Source of the DNA: an uncultured Collinsella sp.
Lineage (GTDB): Bacteria; Actinomycetota; Coriobacteriia; Coriobacteriales; Coriobacteriaceae
Length of the DNA stretch: 62,422 bases
Assembly (NCBI GenBank): GCA_900542905.1
Contig: UQPF01000014.1
Location: forward strand, 1-62,422
Direction: 5' to 3'
Made by a program: the position numbers and the translations under genes. Every line of letters starts with the position of its first letter. Within the stretch, counting starts at the first letter, position 1. The notes beneath the pieces are model-generated. The model had not been told where the DNA came from. It saw nothing but the letters and a program-made list of their open reading frames with translations, and made no database searches. This document shows, piece after piece, positions 1 to 6,669 of the stretch.

Positions 1-32
1 CATCTCCACCGTTCCTTCAACTGGGAAAACGG

Positions 33-65
33 CGCCCCCGGACCCCAGGAGGGGCCGCGGGGGCG
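33..65. terminator. GC-rich hairpin at window start
   Basis: CGCCCCCG (33-40) pairs with CGGGGGCG (58-65) around an inner ACCCC/GGGGC helix. It has no U-run on either side, so it may be a weak terminator of a gene lying before the window or only a stable hairpin. Confidence 0.35.
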
Positions 66-147
66 TTCAGCTAACTGCGGGAATGGCCTATTTGCTCAAT
101 GTGTTCGGCTGAGATCGGAAATCAACCCTTCTAATCAGGTGGCCCGA

Positions 148-285
148 ATGCTGAGCATTTCGTTTGCCGACTACGACTGTGCCCAACGGGTGCGGTCGCT
201 TCTGGGGGAGCTTGGCGTCGGGTTCGATGTGATCGAAAAGCCAATCGATCGTACGAAAAGCGCTGATGCTCGTGGTGCAGCGTGA
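148..285 (+). CDS. possible small protein, 45 aa, unknown
   Basis: A short frame starts at ATG 148 with an AGGTGG ribosome-binding-like stretch at 138-143 and ends in TGA at 283-285. The product starts MLSISFADYDCAQRV and is not recognised. The frame is open upstream to base 1, but that part runs through the GC-rich hairpin, so only the SD-preceded part is proposed. It could equally be non-coding leader sequence before the tRNA-Arg promoter. Confidence 0.25.
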   Translation: MLSISFADYDCAQRVRSLLGELGVGFDVIEKPIDRTKSADARGAA

Positions 286-323
286 CAAATTGCGGCCCGC
301 GCGAAAAAAGTTTGAGATTTTGC

Positions 324-352
324 TTGACTCTAATGAACTAAAGTGGTTTTAT
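324..352 (+). promoter_or_regulatory. promoter of tRNA-Arg copy 1
   Basis: TTGACT (324-329), 17-bp spacer, TTTTAT (347-352), 12 nt before the mature tRNA 5' end. The two sister tRNA units have matching promoters at the same distance. Confidence 0.7.
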
Positions 353-364
353 ATGTCTTGCGCT

Positions 365-441
365 GCGGCGTTACCTCAGCTGGATAGAGGGTCTGACTAC
401 GAATCAGAACGTCATAGGTTCGAATCCTATACGCCGCACCA
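365..441 (+). tRNA. tRNA-Arg(ACG), copy 1
   Basis: A 77-nt cloverleaf with the CCA encoded. The acceptor stem GCGGCGT/ACGCCGC closes the fold, the anticodon loop CTACGAA gives anticodon ACG, and the T arm carries GGTTCGAATCC. Decoding CGN with ACG needs deamination of A34 by TadA. First of three identical copies within 750 nt. Confidence 0.97.
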
Positions 442-453
442 ATTGAAATCGAA

Positions 454-481
454 AGCCTCCGGCAACGGGGGCTTTTCTTTT
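454..481 (+). terminator. terminator of tRNA-Arg copy 1
   Basis: GCCTCCG (455-461), GCAA tetraloop, CGGGGGC (466-472), then TTTTCTTTT. It is copied together with the tRNA tail at 643-671. Confidence 0.85.
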
Positions 482-496
482 ATGCCACCGCTGCAT

Positions 497-686
497 GGAT
501 TCGAACCTCGGTCGAGGCGCGGGCGTCAAGAAAACGCGGAGCGTTTTTAGCGAGCGGGCGAGGACGCCGGCAGGCGGGCGAAGCCGGTGCGGATCCGCGC
601 AGCGGATGCGCGGAATCCTATACGCCGCACCAATTGAACTTGAAGCCTCCGGCAACGGGGGCTTTTCTTTTACGCCGGCACCGCAC
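497..686 (+). repeat. tRNA-tail-linked structured element, Arg copy A
   Basis: The unit opens with an inverted copy of the tRNA-Arg T arm (GGATTCGAACCT, 497-508). It continues through several hairpins: GCGGGCG.. AAAACGC/GCGTTTT, a GCCGGC-rich segment, and GCGGATCCGC-GCA-GCGGATGCGC. It closes with a direct copy of the tRNA 3' end (about 610-632, with CCA) and a copy of the terminator (643-671). The copied tail lies 191 nt from the real one. A near-identical unit follows tRNA-Arg copy 3, and one of the same design follows tRNA-Ser. Confidence 0.8.
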
Positions 687-714
687 GGATTCGAACCTCG
701 GTCGAGGCGCGAGC
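687..714 (+). repeat. partial start of a second element unit
   Basis: GGATTCGAACCT (687-698) followed by CGGTCGAGGCGCG repeats the first 27 or so bases of the element at 497, exactly 190 nt downstream, then the similarity stops. This is a truncated tandem copy. Confidence 0.7.
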
Positions 715-754
715 ATCTTAATCATCACTTCGTAAAATTTTTCCAAATTGTCGC

Positions 755-783
755 TTGACCCATCGAGGGGTCACGTGCATAAT
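755..783 (+). promoter_or_regulatory. promoter of tRNA-Arg copy 2
   Basis: TTGACC (755-760), 17-bp spacer, CATAAT (778-783), 12 nt before the tRNA. Confidence 0.8.
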
Positions 784-795
784 AATCCGTGCGTT

Positions 796-872
796 GCGGC
801 GTTACCTCAGCTGGATAGAGGGTCTGACTACGAATCAGAACGTCATAGGTTCGAATCCTATACGCCGCACCA
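796..872 (+). tRNA. tRNA-Arg(ACG), copy 2
   Basis: Identical in sequence to the copy at 365-441 over 77 nt, including the encoded CCA. It has its own promoter and terminator. It is the only one of the three not followed by the structured element. Confidence 0.97.
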
Positions 873-883
873 ATTGATTTTAA

Positions 884-908
884 AGCTCCCGGCAACGGGA
901 GCTTTTCT
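884..908 (+). terminator. terminator of tRNA-Arg copy 2
   Basis: AGCTCCCG (884-891), GCAA loop, CGGGAGCT (896-903), followed by TTTCTTA. Confidence 0.85.
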
Positions 909-988
909 TATATCGCGATGCGTCGAAGATCGCATCAAGTGGTCTAAATGAGTAAAAATCAAATTCAATAACTTTTTTCGAAAAATGC

Positions 989-1017
989 TTGACCTTTATT
1001 CAGTCGATGTGCATAAT
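989..1017 (+). promoter_or_regulatory. promoter of tRNA-Arg copy 3
   Basis: TTGACC (989-994), 17-bp spacer, CATAAT (1012-1017), again 12 nt before the tRNA. Confidence 0.8.
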
Positions 1018-1029
1018 AATCAACAAGTC

Positions 1030-1106
1030 GCGGCGTTACCTCAGCTGGATAGAGGGTCTGACTACGAATCAGAACGTCATAGGTTCGAATCCTATACGCC
1101 GCACCA
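1030..1106 (+). tRNA. tRNA-Arg(ACG), copy 3
   Basis: Third identical 77-nt copy with encoded CCA, anticodon ACG, own promoter and terminator. Confidence 0.97.
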
Positions 1107-1117
1107 TTTGAGATTAA

Positions 1118-1145
1118 AGCTCCCGGCAACGGGGGCTTTTCTTTT
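1118..1145 (+). terminator. terminator of tRNA-Arg copy 3
   Basis: AGCTCCCG (1118-1125), GCAA loop, CGGGGGCT (1130-1137), then TTTCTTTT. Confidence 0.85.
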
Positions 1146-1160
1146 ACGTAAACACTGCAT

Positions 1161-1345
1161 GGATTCGAACCTCGGTCGAGGCGCGGGCGTAAAGAAAACG
1201 CGGAGCGTTTTTAGCCCGCGGGCGAGCGCGCCGGCAGGCGGGCGAAGCCGGTGCGGATCCGCGCAGCGGATGCGCGGAATCCTATATGACGCACCATTTG
1301 AGATTAAAGCTCCCGGCCACGGGGGGGGGGCTTTCTTTTGCGCTA
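1161..1345 (+). repeat. tRNA-tail-linked structured element, Arg copy B (tail decayed)
   Basis: Same order as the element at 497: inverted T arm (1161-1172), the AAAACGC/GCGTTTT hairpin now closed by GCGGGC/GCCCGC, a GCCGGC-rich part, the GCA-loop hairpin, then a tRNA tail copy ending in CCA at 1296, 190 nt from the true tail. The tail copy has mutated (TATGACGC for TACGCCGC) and the following terminator copy carries a run of ten G, so this end is decaying. No other gene is seen up to 1463. Confidence 0.8.
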
Positions 1346-1463
1346 GCTTGAGTGCTTTTGTCCAAAGGGACGATTTCCTGTCGACTCGTGTAAGATTCCG
1401 AGTAGGTGTCGCGGCCCATCCGCGACCACTTCTTCTCTCAACGACCGATCAGGGTGATACTTC

Positions 1464-3905
1464 GTGGCAGAGCGTCCGACATACAAGCTCAGGTTTCTCG
1501 ATCCCAAGAAGCGCTTTCCGGCGATGCCCGAGCAGCCTGCGGGACGCTCATATGGCGTGGTCTGGAAACTCTTTGGCGAGGATCAGCTTGAATCTTGTTA
1601 TGTCGTCGAATTCGTTGGCAAAAGTCATGTGTCGCTTTTGGGCTACGTAAGCGTTTCGGGTGAGGTGTACAAGGTGGACCGCCCCGTCAGCGAGGCTCCG
1701 CTGCCCAACGATCCCGACATGGAACTGGTCCTTGACGAGTCGGATTCCAGTATTGGTGAGATTATGGTAAGGGAAGCCAACGGTGCAATGCGCGCGTGTG
1801 CGCAAACTGCCGGCTCTCCCGAAGGCCCCATGCGCGAGCAGTCCGACCACGAGACATGGAATTCGACCCGCGCCCTTCCTTACGGCGAGTTCATGGCCTC
1901 GATGTTCTTGCGCTACGTGATATTTGCCAACTCCGAAAGCGCTATTGTGAACACGGCGGACGCCGGCGGACTCGACGAGGGTATGCAAAACGTTGTCGAC
2001 AAGATCAAGCTCGTAAAGTTGCCCGAGCCGGTCGAGGTGTTTTTGGGCTTTAACACGGCACCGCTCCCCGATGCTATCGAGACGCTGCTCTACCGCGTTG
2101 ACCATGCCGAGAATCCGAGCGGTATCGAGCGCTATGCCGCCGCCCTTATGAGCGAAATTGACTTGCCCCGCCTGCGCACCATCGCTGCCAAGTCCGAGAT
2201 GAGCCTGGCTCGCATTGATCGCTCAAAGATTTTCTATCTCAATTTTGATCGTAGCCTGCTGGACCAGGACGAGATTGACATGCTGCTTGCAATAGAGTGC
2301 CGTCTCAACCGCCTCTCCGGCATCCTTGAGCGCATCGGGGCCGGATTGGTCCCTGCGGCATCCTCGCCGAGCCTTGAGGGCTGCGCGCTCTTTGATGCGT
2401 GGCATATCGCCAAGACGACCAACGATGTTCCCCGACTGCTCGATACGGCCTCGAGCGATAACCCGTGGGCCAAGCCGGGAACGGTTTCGTGCCAACCGGG
2501 CGGCGAGTGGGACGTGCGCACCCGTTTTGCGCGAATCGTTGAGGCGCTCAACGTGGTCACGCGGCTCGACTATACCTATCGGGCAAACGTTGCCGAGGGG
2601 ATTATGCTCGTTCGGTTTGGGCAGTCTGTCGTTGATGCCATGCCGCAACGTGAATACGACGCTCAGGATGACGCCTGGCGCGAGCTGGACGAGGACACGC
2701 GGGCGATCTGGGCCGCGGAGCACGATGCGCGCGTGGCACTCACGCTTGCGGCAGCGTGTTTTGCCGCGGGCACCTGCATCACGCGCTGCTATGTGCAGAT
2801 TGCTGCTACCGACAGTGAGCAGGGCGAGCGCGTTGTCGCAACGTATTTCTTTGGGCGTGCGGCCTATCTGGCCGATTGCGTGCCTGTCGCCAAGGATCTT
2901 GAGAGCATGGACATGGACGATATGCCGTGCAAGCGTGTGCTTGAGGCGTATGAGTCAACCGCTCCGGAGACGATTGAGCCTGCGGAGGTTCATGCTCGTC
3001 CGCGTGATGACCATCGCACGCTGCCGCCGGCGCTGCGCGATCTGCTGCTTGCCGATACGGCTGACGAGTTGGAGGTCATGGAAGAGGACGACGACCCATA
3101 CGTGGCCCGTGTTGTTGAATTGCGCGAGCAGGCAATAGTCGACCGTACAGGTGCTTTTGAAGGCTTTTCCCGTCTTGTCGAGGAGTTGGAGGCTAAGTGC
3201 GCCGTCGCCGAGCTTTTGGCGACAGGTCCGGTTCAAACGCAGTTTTGCGATAACCAGCTGGTGCGCATGGTGCTACCGGTGTTGGAAGAAGACCGCTCTG
3301 TGCGAATCCTTCGTGCGCCCGATGCGCTGTACTTTGCCCAGCACGAGATCTGCAGTTTTTACGCCGAGCAAGAGGACTTTGAACGAGCACTGCCCGAGGT
3401 GCGCCATCTTTACGATCTGGCGCGCTCGTCCATGCAGTCGCACTTTGCGCTCATCAACGTGCTCGCGCGTCTGGAGCGCTTTGACGAGATTATCGAGGTG
3501 GCGCGCCACGGCCTACGTATTGCCAGCGATCGTTCTGCAATCGGCTACCTGTTCTATCGCTTGGCGTTTGCCTATTGGAATTGCGATCAGCTCGACCTGG
3601 CGCTGGCTTGTTACCGTCTGGTGCCGCGAGGCGAGGAGTCGGGCAGCAGCGCGCTGGAAGAAATGCAGAGCCTTATGAACGAGATGGGCGTCAGCGAGCC
3701 TCCGACGTTCGAGGAAGCGGTCGAGACCATCCGCAGGGCTGGACTCGAATTGCCGCCCGTGCCCGCGGTGGCCAACCAGCTTGCGGATGCCGCCGTGCAG
3801 CTGGTCGATAACGGCTTCTTTTTCCTGGCGCGCGGTTGCATCTTCCAAATGTGGCGTACCATGGGCAACGACGAGCTCGGCTCCCTCAACCGCTCGCTTG
3901 GGTAG
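1464..3905 (+). CDS. large TPR-like protein of unknown function, 813 aa
   Basis: The frame starts at GTG 1464 behind a weak AGGGTG and runs without interruption for 813 residues, so it is a real gene, but I do not recognise the family. The first 100 residues look beta-rich and basic. Residues about 480-580 are strongly acidic. Residues about 620-730 hold helical pairs resembling tetratricopeptide repeats (YAEQEDFERALPEV, FALINVLARLERFDEII, FYRLAFAYWNCDQLDLAL). There is no signal peptide or membrane segment, so it should be cytosolic, perhaps a scaffold or regulator. It stands alone between the tRNA-Arg cluster and tRNA-Ser. Confidence 0.85.
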   Translation: MAERPTYKLRFLDPKKRFPAMPEQPAGRSYGVVWKLFGEDQLESCYVVEFVGKSHVSLLGYVSVSGEVYKVDRPVSEAPLPNDPDMELVLDESDSSIGEIMVREANGAMRACAQTAGSPEGPMREQSDHETWNSTRALPYGEFMASMFLRYVIFANSESAIVNTADAGGLDEGMQNVVDKIKLVKLPEPVEVFLGFNTAPLPDAIETLLYRVDHAENPSGIERYAAALMSEIDLPRLRTIAAKSEMSLARIDRSKIFYLNFDRSLLDQDEIDMLLAIECRLNRLSGILERIGAGLVPAASSPSLEGCALFDAWHIAKTTNDVPRLLDTASSDNPWAKPGTVSCQPGGEWDVRTRFARIVEALNVVTRLDYTYRANVAEGIMLVRFGQSVVDAMPQREYDAQDDAWRELDEDTRAIWAAEHDARVALTLAAACFAAGTCITRCYVQIAATDSEQGERVVATYFFGRAAYLADCVPVAKDLESMDMDDMPCKRVLEAYESTAPETIEPAEVHARPRDDHRTLPPALRDLLLADTADELEVMEEDDDPYVARVVELREQAIVDRTGAFEGFSRLVEELEAKCAVAELLATGPVQTQFCDNQLVRMVLPVLEEDRSVRILRAPDALYFAQHEICSFYAEQEDFERALPEVRHLYDLARSSMQSHFALINVLARLERFDEIIEVARHGLRIASDRSAIGYLFYRLAFAYWNCDQLDLALACYRLVPRGEESGSSALEEMQSLMNEMGVSEPPTFEEAVETIRRAGLELPPVPAVANQLADAAVQLVDNGFFFLARGCIFQMWRTMGNDELGSLNRSLG

Positions 3906-3954
3906 GCGAAGCTTTCAAGAAGGAAAGGCTGCTAGGCAATTAGAAAATTTCCTC

Positions 3955-3983
3955 TTGCCCATCCTTGGCTGTTTGGTTACTAT
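3955..3983 (+). promoter_or_regulatory. promoter of tRNA-Ser
   Basis: TTGCCC (3955-3960), 17-bp spacer, TACTAT (3978-3983), 14 nt before the tRNA 5' end. Confidence 0.7.
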
Positions 3984-3997
3984 AGAACGGCTGTTAC

Positions 3998-4088
3998 GGA
4001 GAGCTGACCGAGAGGCCGAAGGTGCTCGCCTGCTAAGCGAGTATGCCCCAAAAGGGCATCTGGGGTTCGAATCCCCAGCTCTCCGCCA
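3998..4088 (+). tRNA. tRNA-Ser(GCT)
   Basis: A 91-nt class II tRNA. The acceptor stem GGAGAGC/GCTCTCC closes the fold, the anticodon loop CTGCTAA sits in a CTCGC/GCGAG stem, the long variable arm is ATGCCC-CAAAA-GGGCAT, and the T arm is GGGGTTCGAATCCCC. Discriminator G and an encoded CCA follow. It reads AGC and AGU. Confidence 0.97.
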
Positions 4089-4102
4089 GTATGACTTGAA
4101 AG

Positions 4103-4129
4103 AAGGGTCCCATTTGGGGCCCTTTTTTG
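4103..4129 (+). terminator. terminator of tRNA-Ser
   Basis: GGGTCCC (4105-4111), ATTT loop, GGGGCCC (4116-4122), then TTTTTT. A copy sits at 4293-4319 after the duplicated tRNA tail. Confidence 0.88.
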
Positions 4130-4142
4130 TGCGGAGAAAGGA

Positions 4143-4332
4143 GGCTGGGGATTCGAACCCGAGAGGGCACGGGCGTTAAGCAAACGCGAAAGCGTTTGTA
4201 GCCCGTGGGCGAAAAGCCGCCAGGCTTTGAAGCCGGAGGGCATGCGCAGCATGCCCGGACATCCCCAGCTCTCCGCCAGTACGAATTTGAAGAAGGGTCC
4301 CATTTGGGGCCCTTTTTATTATCAAGAATGGC
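4143..4332 (+). repeat. tRNA-tail-linked structured element, Ser copy
   Basis: It begins with a 17-bp inverted copy of the tRNA-Ser T arm (4144-4160) and continues with the hairpins CACGGGC..GCCCGTG (containing AAACGC-GAAA-GCGTTT), a GCC/GGC-rich segment and GGGCATGC-GCA-GCATGCCC. It ends with a direct copy of the tRNA tail (4261-4278) and terminator (4293-4319). The copied tail is 190 nt from the real one. Order, loop motifs and unit length match the tRNA-Arg elements although the ends are Ser-specific. A further inverted T arm at 4333-4350 begins a truncated second unit. Confidence 0.8.
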
Positions 4333-4352
4333 GGCTGGGGATTCGAACCCTC

Positions 4353-4380
4353 AAAAAAGAGGCATCATTTCGGACGCCTC
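4353..4380 (-). terminator. terminator of the D,D-carboxypeptidase gene
   Basis: On the minus strand GAGGCGTC (4380-4373) pairs with GATGCCTC (4366-4359) and is followed by TTTTTT (4358-4353). Confidence 0.8.
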
Positions 4381-4408
4381 CTTTCAGCGGACTTATTATT
4401 CTTGCGCA

Positions 4409-5749
4409 CTACACCTCGGGCGCCTTGGCGACGGTCTCGCTTTCTGCTGTGAGCGGGCGGTTGTCGATGCGACGGCCCAAGCGATCAAGCTTCACAAGGA
4501 GCCATTCAATGGGATTCGGCCCTGCGCCTTCCTCGTCGGCAACTAGGTCCATGACGGCGATCTTGGTGCCGTCCTGCTTGAGCGTGACGCTGCCCACCTT
4601 GTCGCCCACATGCACCGTGCCCGAAAGATCGTCGTAGCTAACCTTTTCGGTCACCTCGCCGGCAAGGGAAAACACGGTCGCTTGCGCCGTGGGGTCGGCG
4701 AGCGTGGCGTCGATCGTCTTATCCGTCCAGTCGGTTTGACCGATGCGCGCCATAAGCGGGTTGCCGTTGGCGGTCTTTTCCTGCGTGTTGGCGATCGCGA
4801 CCGTCACCTTGTGACCGTAGTACCAATTGGCAAGGGTTGCGGTATCGGTAAAGCGCTGGTCGGTGGTGGTGGAGTTCAAAACGACGGTGTAGATCTCGTC
4901 GCCATCGCGGTTGTAGGCGCTCGTGAAGCAATAGCCTGCATCGTCGGTAGTGCCGGTCTTGCCACCGATGTTGCCATCTTGGCCCAGCAAATAGTTATGC
5001 GTGTCCATGGAATGCGAATGGTCGGTGCCGTCGGCGCCCGTGACCTCGATCCAGGAATCCTCGCTCGCTACGACCTCGCGGATCGTGTCGTTTTTCATGG
5101 CCTCCTGCATCATCAGCGCTACGTCGTGTGCGGTTGAGTACATATCGCCAGCCCACTCATCAAAGTCCAGGCCATGCGGGTTTTCAAAAAGCGTACCGGT
5201 GCAGCCGAGCTTCTTAGCGCGCTCGTTCATGGCCTTCACAAATGTGGCCTCGGCGTCTTTGGTCTTAGGGTCGATCTTCTTGCCCACATATTCGGCGAGC
5301 ACGATGGCGGCGTCGTTGCCCGAGGGAATCATCAGGCCGCGCAGCGCCTGCTCCACGGTAAGCTCGTCGCCTTCGAGCAAGCCGGCGGTCGAATTACCCA
5401 CGGTGGCCGCGGTGTTGCTTACCGTGACCTTCTCGTCTATCTTGCAATTCTCGACGGTTAGGATTGCGGTCATGACCTTGGTGATCGAGGCGATTTTGAC
5501 CTGCTCATCGGCGCCGCGCCCATAGTAGACGGTGCCGTCTTTGCCCATGACGAGCGCATTGGTCGCATCGATATCGGGCAGATTATCGGCCGTGATGCCG
5601 CGCGCATCGGCGGTTTTGCCGCAGACATTGTCGGTCGTGAGCACTTGGGCGCCGGCGACGGTGGGCACGCCAGCGGCAAGGGCGATAGCGCAGACAAAGC
5701 CGGCGGCAAGCTGGGCTGAGCGCTTTGCAAAAGAGGTGAGGGACTTCAC
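4409..5749 (-). CDS. dacA: D-alanyl-D-alanine carboxypeptidase (PBP5/DacA family)
   Basis: Serine peptidase of family S11 that trims the terminal D-Ala of peptidoglycan stem peptides outside the membrane. All three active-site motifs are present: SITK (residues about 88-91), SGN (143-145) and KTG (264-266). The open frame extends up to 5860, but GTG 5749 is preferred because it places a normal signal peptide first (K/R, then LAAGFVCAIALAAG, cleavage near AGA-Q). A TATACT hexamer at 5794-5789 would put the transcript start inside the longer reading. The protein is 446 aa, and no C-terminal amphipathic anchor is obvious. It is divergent from a VanRS-like two-component pair, suggesting cell-wall-linked control. 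Confidence 0.92.
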   Translation of the reverse strand: MKSLTSFAKRSAQLAAGFVCAIALAAGVPTVAGAQVLTTDNVCGKTADARGITADNLPDIDATNALVMGKDGTVYYGRGADEQVKIASITKVMTAILTVENCKIDEKVTVSNTAATVGNSTAGLLEGDELTVEQALRGLMIPSGNDAAIVLAEYVGKKIDPKTKDAEATFVKAMNERAKKLGCTGTLFENPHGLDFDEWAGDMYSTAHDVALMMQEAMKNDTIREVVASEDSWIEVTGADGTDHSHSMDTHNYLLGQDGNIGGKTGTTDDAGYCFTSAYNRDGDEIYTVVLNSTTTDQRFTDTATLANWYYGHKVTVAIANTQEKTANGNPLMARIGQTDWTDKTIDATLADPTAQATVFSLAGEVTEKVSYDDLSGTVHVGDKVGSVTLKQDGTKIAVMDLVADEEGAGPNPIEWLLVKLDRLGRRIDNRPLTAESETVAKAPEV

Positions 5750-5788
5750 AGATTTCGCTTTCGACGGGATGGTCTCTTCTGGAACTAG

Positions 5789-5794
5789 AGTATA
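5789..5794 (-). promoter_or_regulatory. -10 element for the D,D-carboxypeptidase gene
   Basis: TATACT on the minus strand, about 40 nt before GTG 5749. No good -35 is seen 17 bp upstream. It supports the internal start codon. Confidence 0.45.
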
Positions 5795-5947
5795 TCGTTT
5801 GCCGGTGTCGGCGATCATCGCGTGCGTGCGTGGCCCACATCCGCGCCCGAACGGGCACAAGGGTGCTTAAGGCCGACTTAATTACCCACGCTTGTTGTGT
5901 GTGGCATGCGCCCCCCTCGGGCATAATGGAGCGCGAGAGGAGCACGC

Positions 5948-6643
5948 ATGAACGAGCGCATTTTGGTAGTTGATGACGAAAAGGCCATCGCCGACTTGGT
6001 TGGTATCTACCTTACAAAAGAAGGCTTTGATGTACAGGTCGCCTATAGCGGGGCCGACGCTGCCAAGGCAATCTTGGAGCAGGAGTTCGATCTGGCGCTG
6101 CTGGATGTCATGCTGCCCGATATCGATGGGTTTGAGCTGCTGCGTACGATCCGTTCCAGCCATACCTATCCCGTGATCATGCTGACGGCGCGCGATGCCC
6201 AGCAAGACAAGATCGGGGGCCTTTCGCTTGGCGCGGACGATTACGTGGTTAAGCCGTTCCGTCCGCTGGAGCTCATCGCGCGCGTGCACGCTCAGCTTCG
6301 CCGCTACACCAGCTACGGTAGCCGTGCACAGGCGGCCGAGTCGCCGACCATTCAGCTCGACGGCTTGGAGATCAACCGCGATGCTCGTTCCGTGACAGTG
6401 GACGGTTCACCGGTACGCCTCACACCCACCGAGTATTCAATCTTGCTGTATCTGGTCGAGCATCGCGGCAGCGTGGTGGCCGTGGAGGACCTGTTCCGCG
6501 CGGTGTGGAGCGAGGATTTTATGCCCGGCTCCAACAATACGGTGATGGTGCATATTCGCCACTTGCGCGAAAAGATCGGCGACGACGCACAAAAGCCACG
6601 CTTTATCAAAAACGTCTGGGGCGTCGGCTACATCATCGAATAA
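5948..6643 (+). CDS. OmpR-family response regulator, VanR-like
   Basis: 231 aa. The receiver domain (residues 1-115) has the acidic pair DD at 9-10, phospho-acceptor D53 in LLDVM, and the signature ADDYVVKPFRPLELIARVHAQLRR. This matches VanR of the vancomycin-resistance systems closely, as far as can be judged by eye. A winged-helix DNA-binding domain follows (about 130-231, RAVWSEDFMP..NTVMVHIRHLREKIG). An AGAGGAG ribosome site precedes ATG 5948. The sensor kinase follows 26 nt downstream. No vanHAX ligase genes are in the window, so the target is more likely the divergent carboxypeptidase or other wall genes. Confidence 0.93.
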   Translation: MNERILVVDDEKAIADLVGIYLTKEGFDVQVAYSGADAAKAILEQEFDLALLDVMLPDIDGFELLRTIRSSHTYPVIMLTARDAQQDKIGGLSLGADDYVVKPFRPLELIARVHAQLRRYTSYGSRAQAAESPTIQLDGLEINRDARSVTVDGSPVRLTPTEYSILLYLVEHRGSVVAVEDLFRAVWSEDFMPGSNNTVMVHIRHLREKIGDDAQKPRFIKNVWGVGYIIE

Positions 6644-6669
6644 CGCTTTTCGCTTGTGAGGATCTTGAT

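Noticed and set aside
1..147. open frame from the window edge joined to the small ORF at 148
   Set aside because: The upstream part translates a GC-rich hairpin and gives no credible protein; only the part behind the AGGTGG site was kept, with low confidence.
610..632. additional partial tRNA gene
   Set aside because: Only the 3' tail is present; there is no 5' acceptor strand, D arm or anticodon arm, so it is a duplicated tail and not a tRNA.
985..1650. 221-residue frame on the plus strand
   Set aside because: It runs through tRNA-Arg copy 3, its terminator and the tail element, so it cannot be a protein gene.
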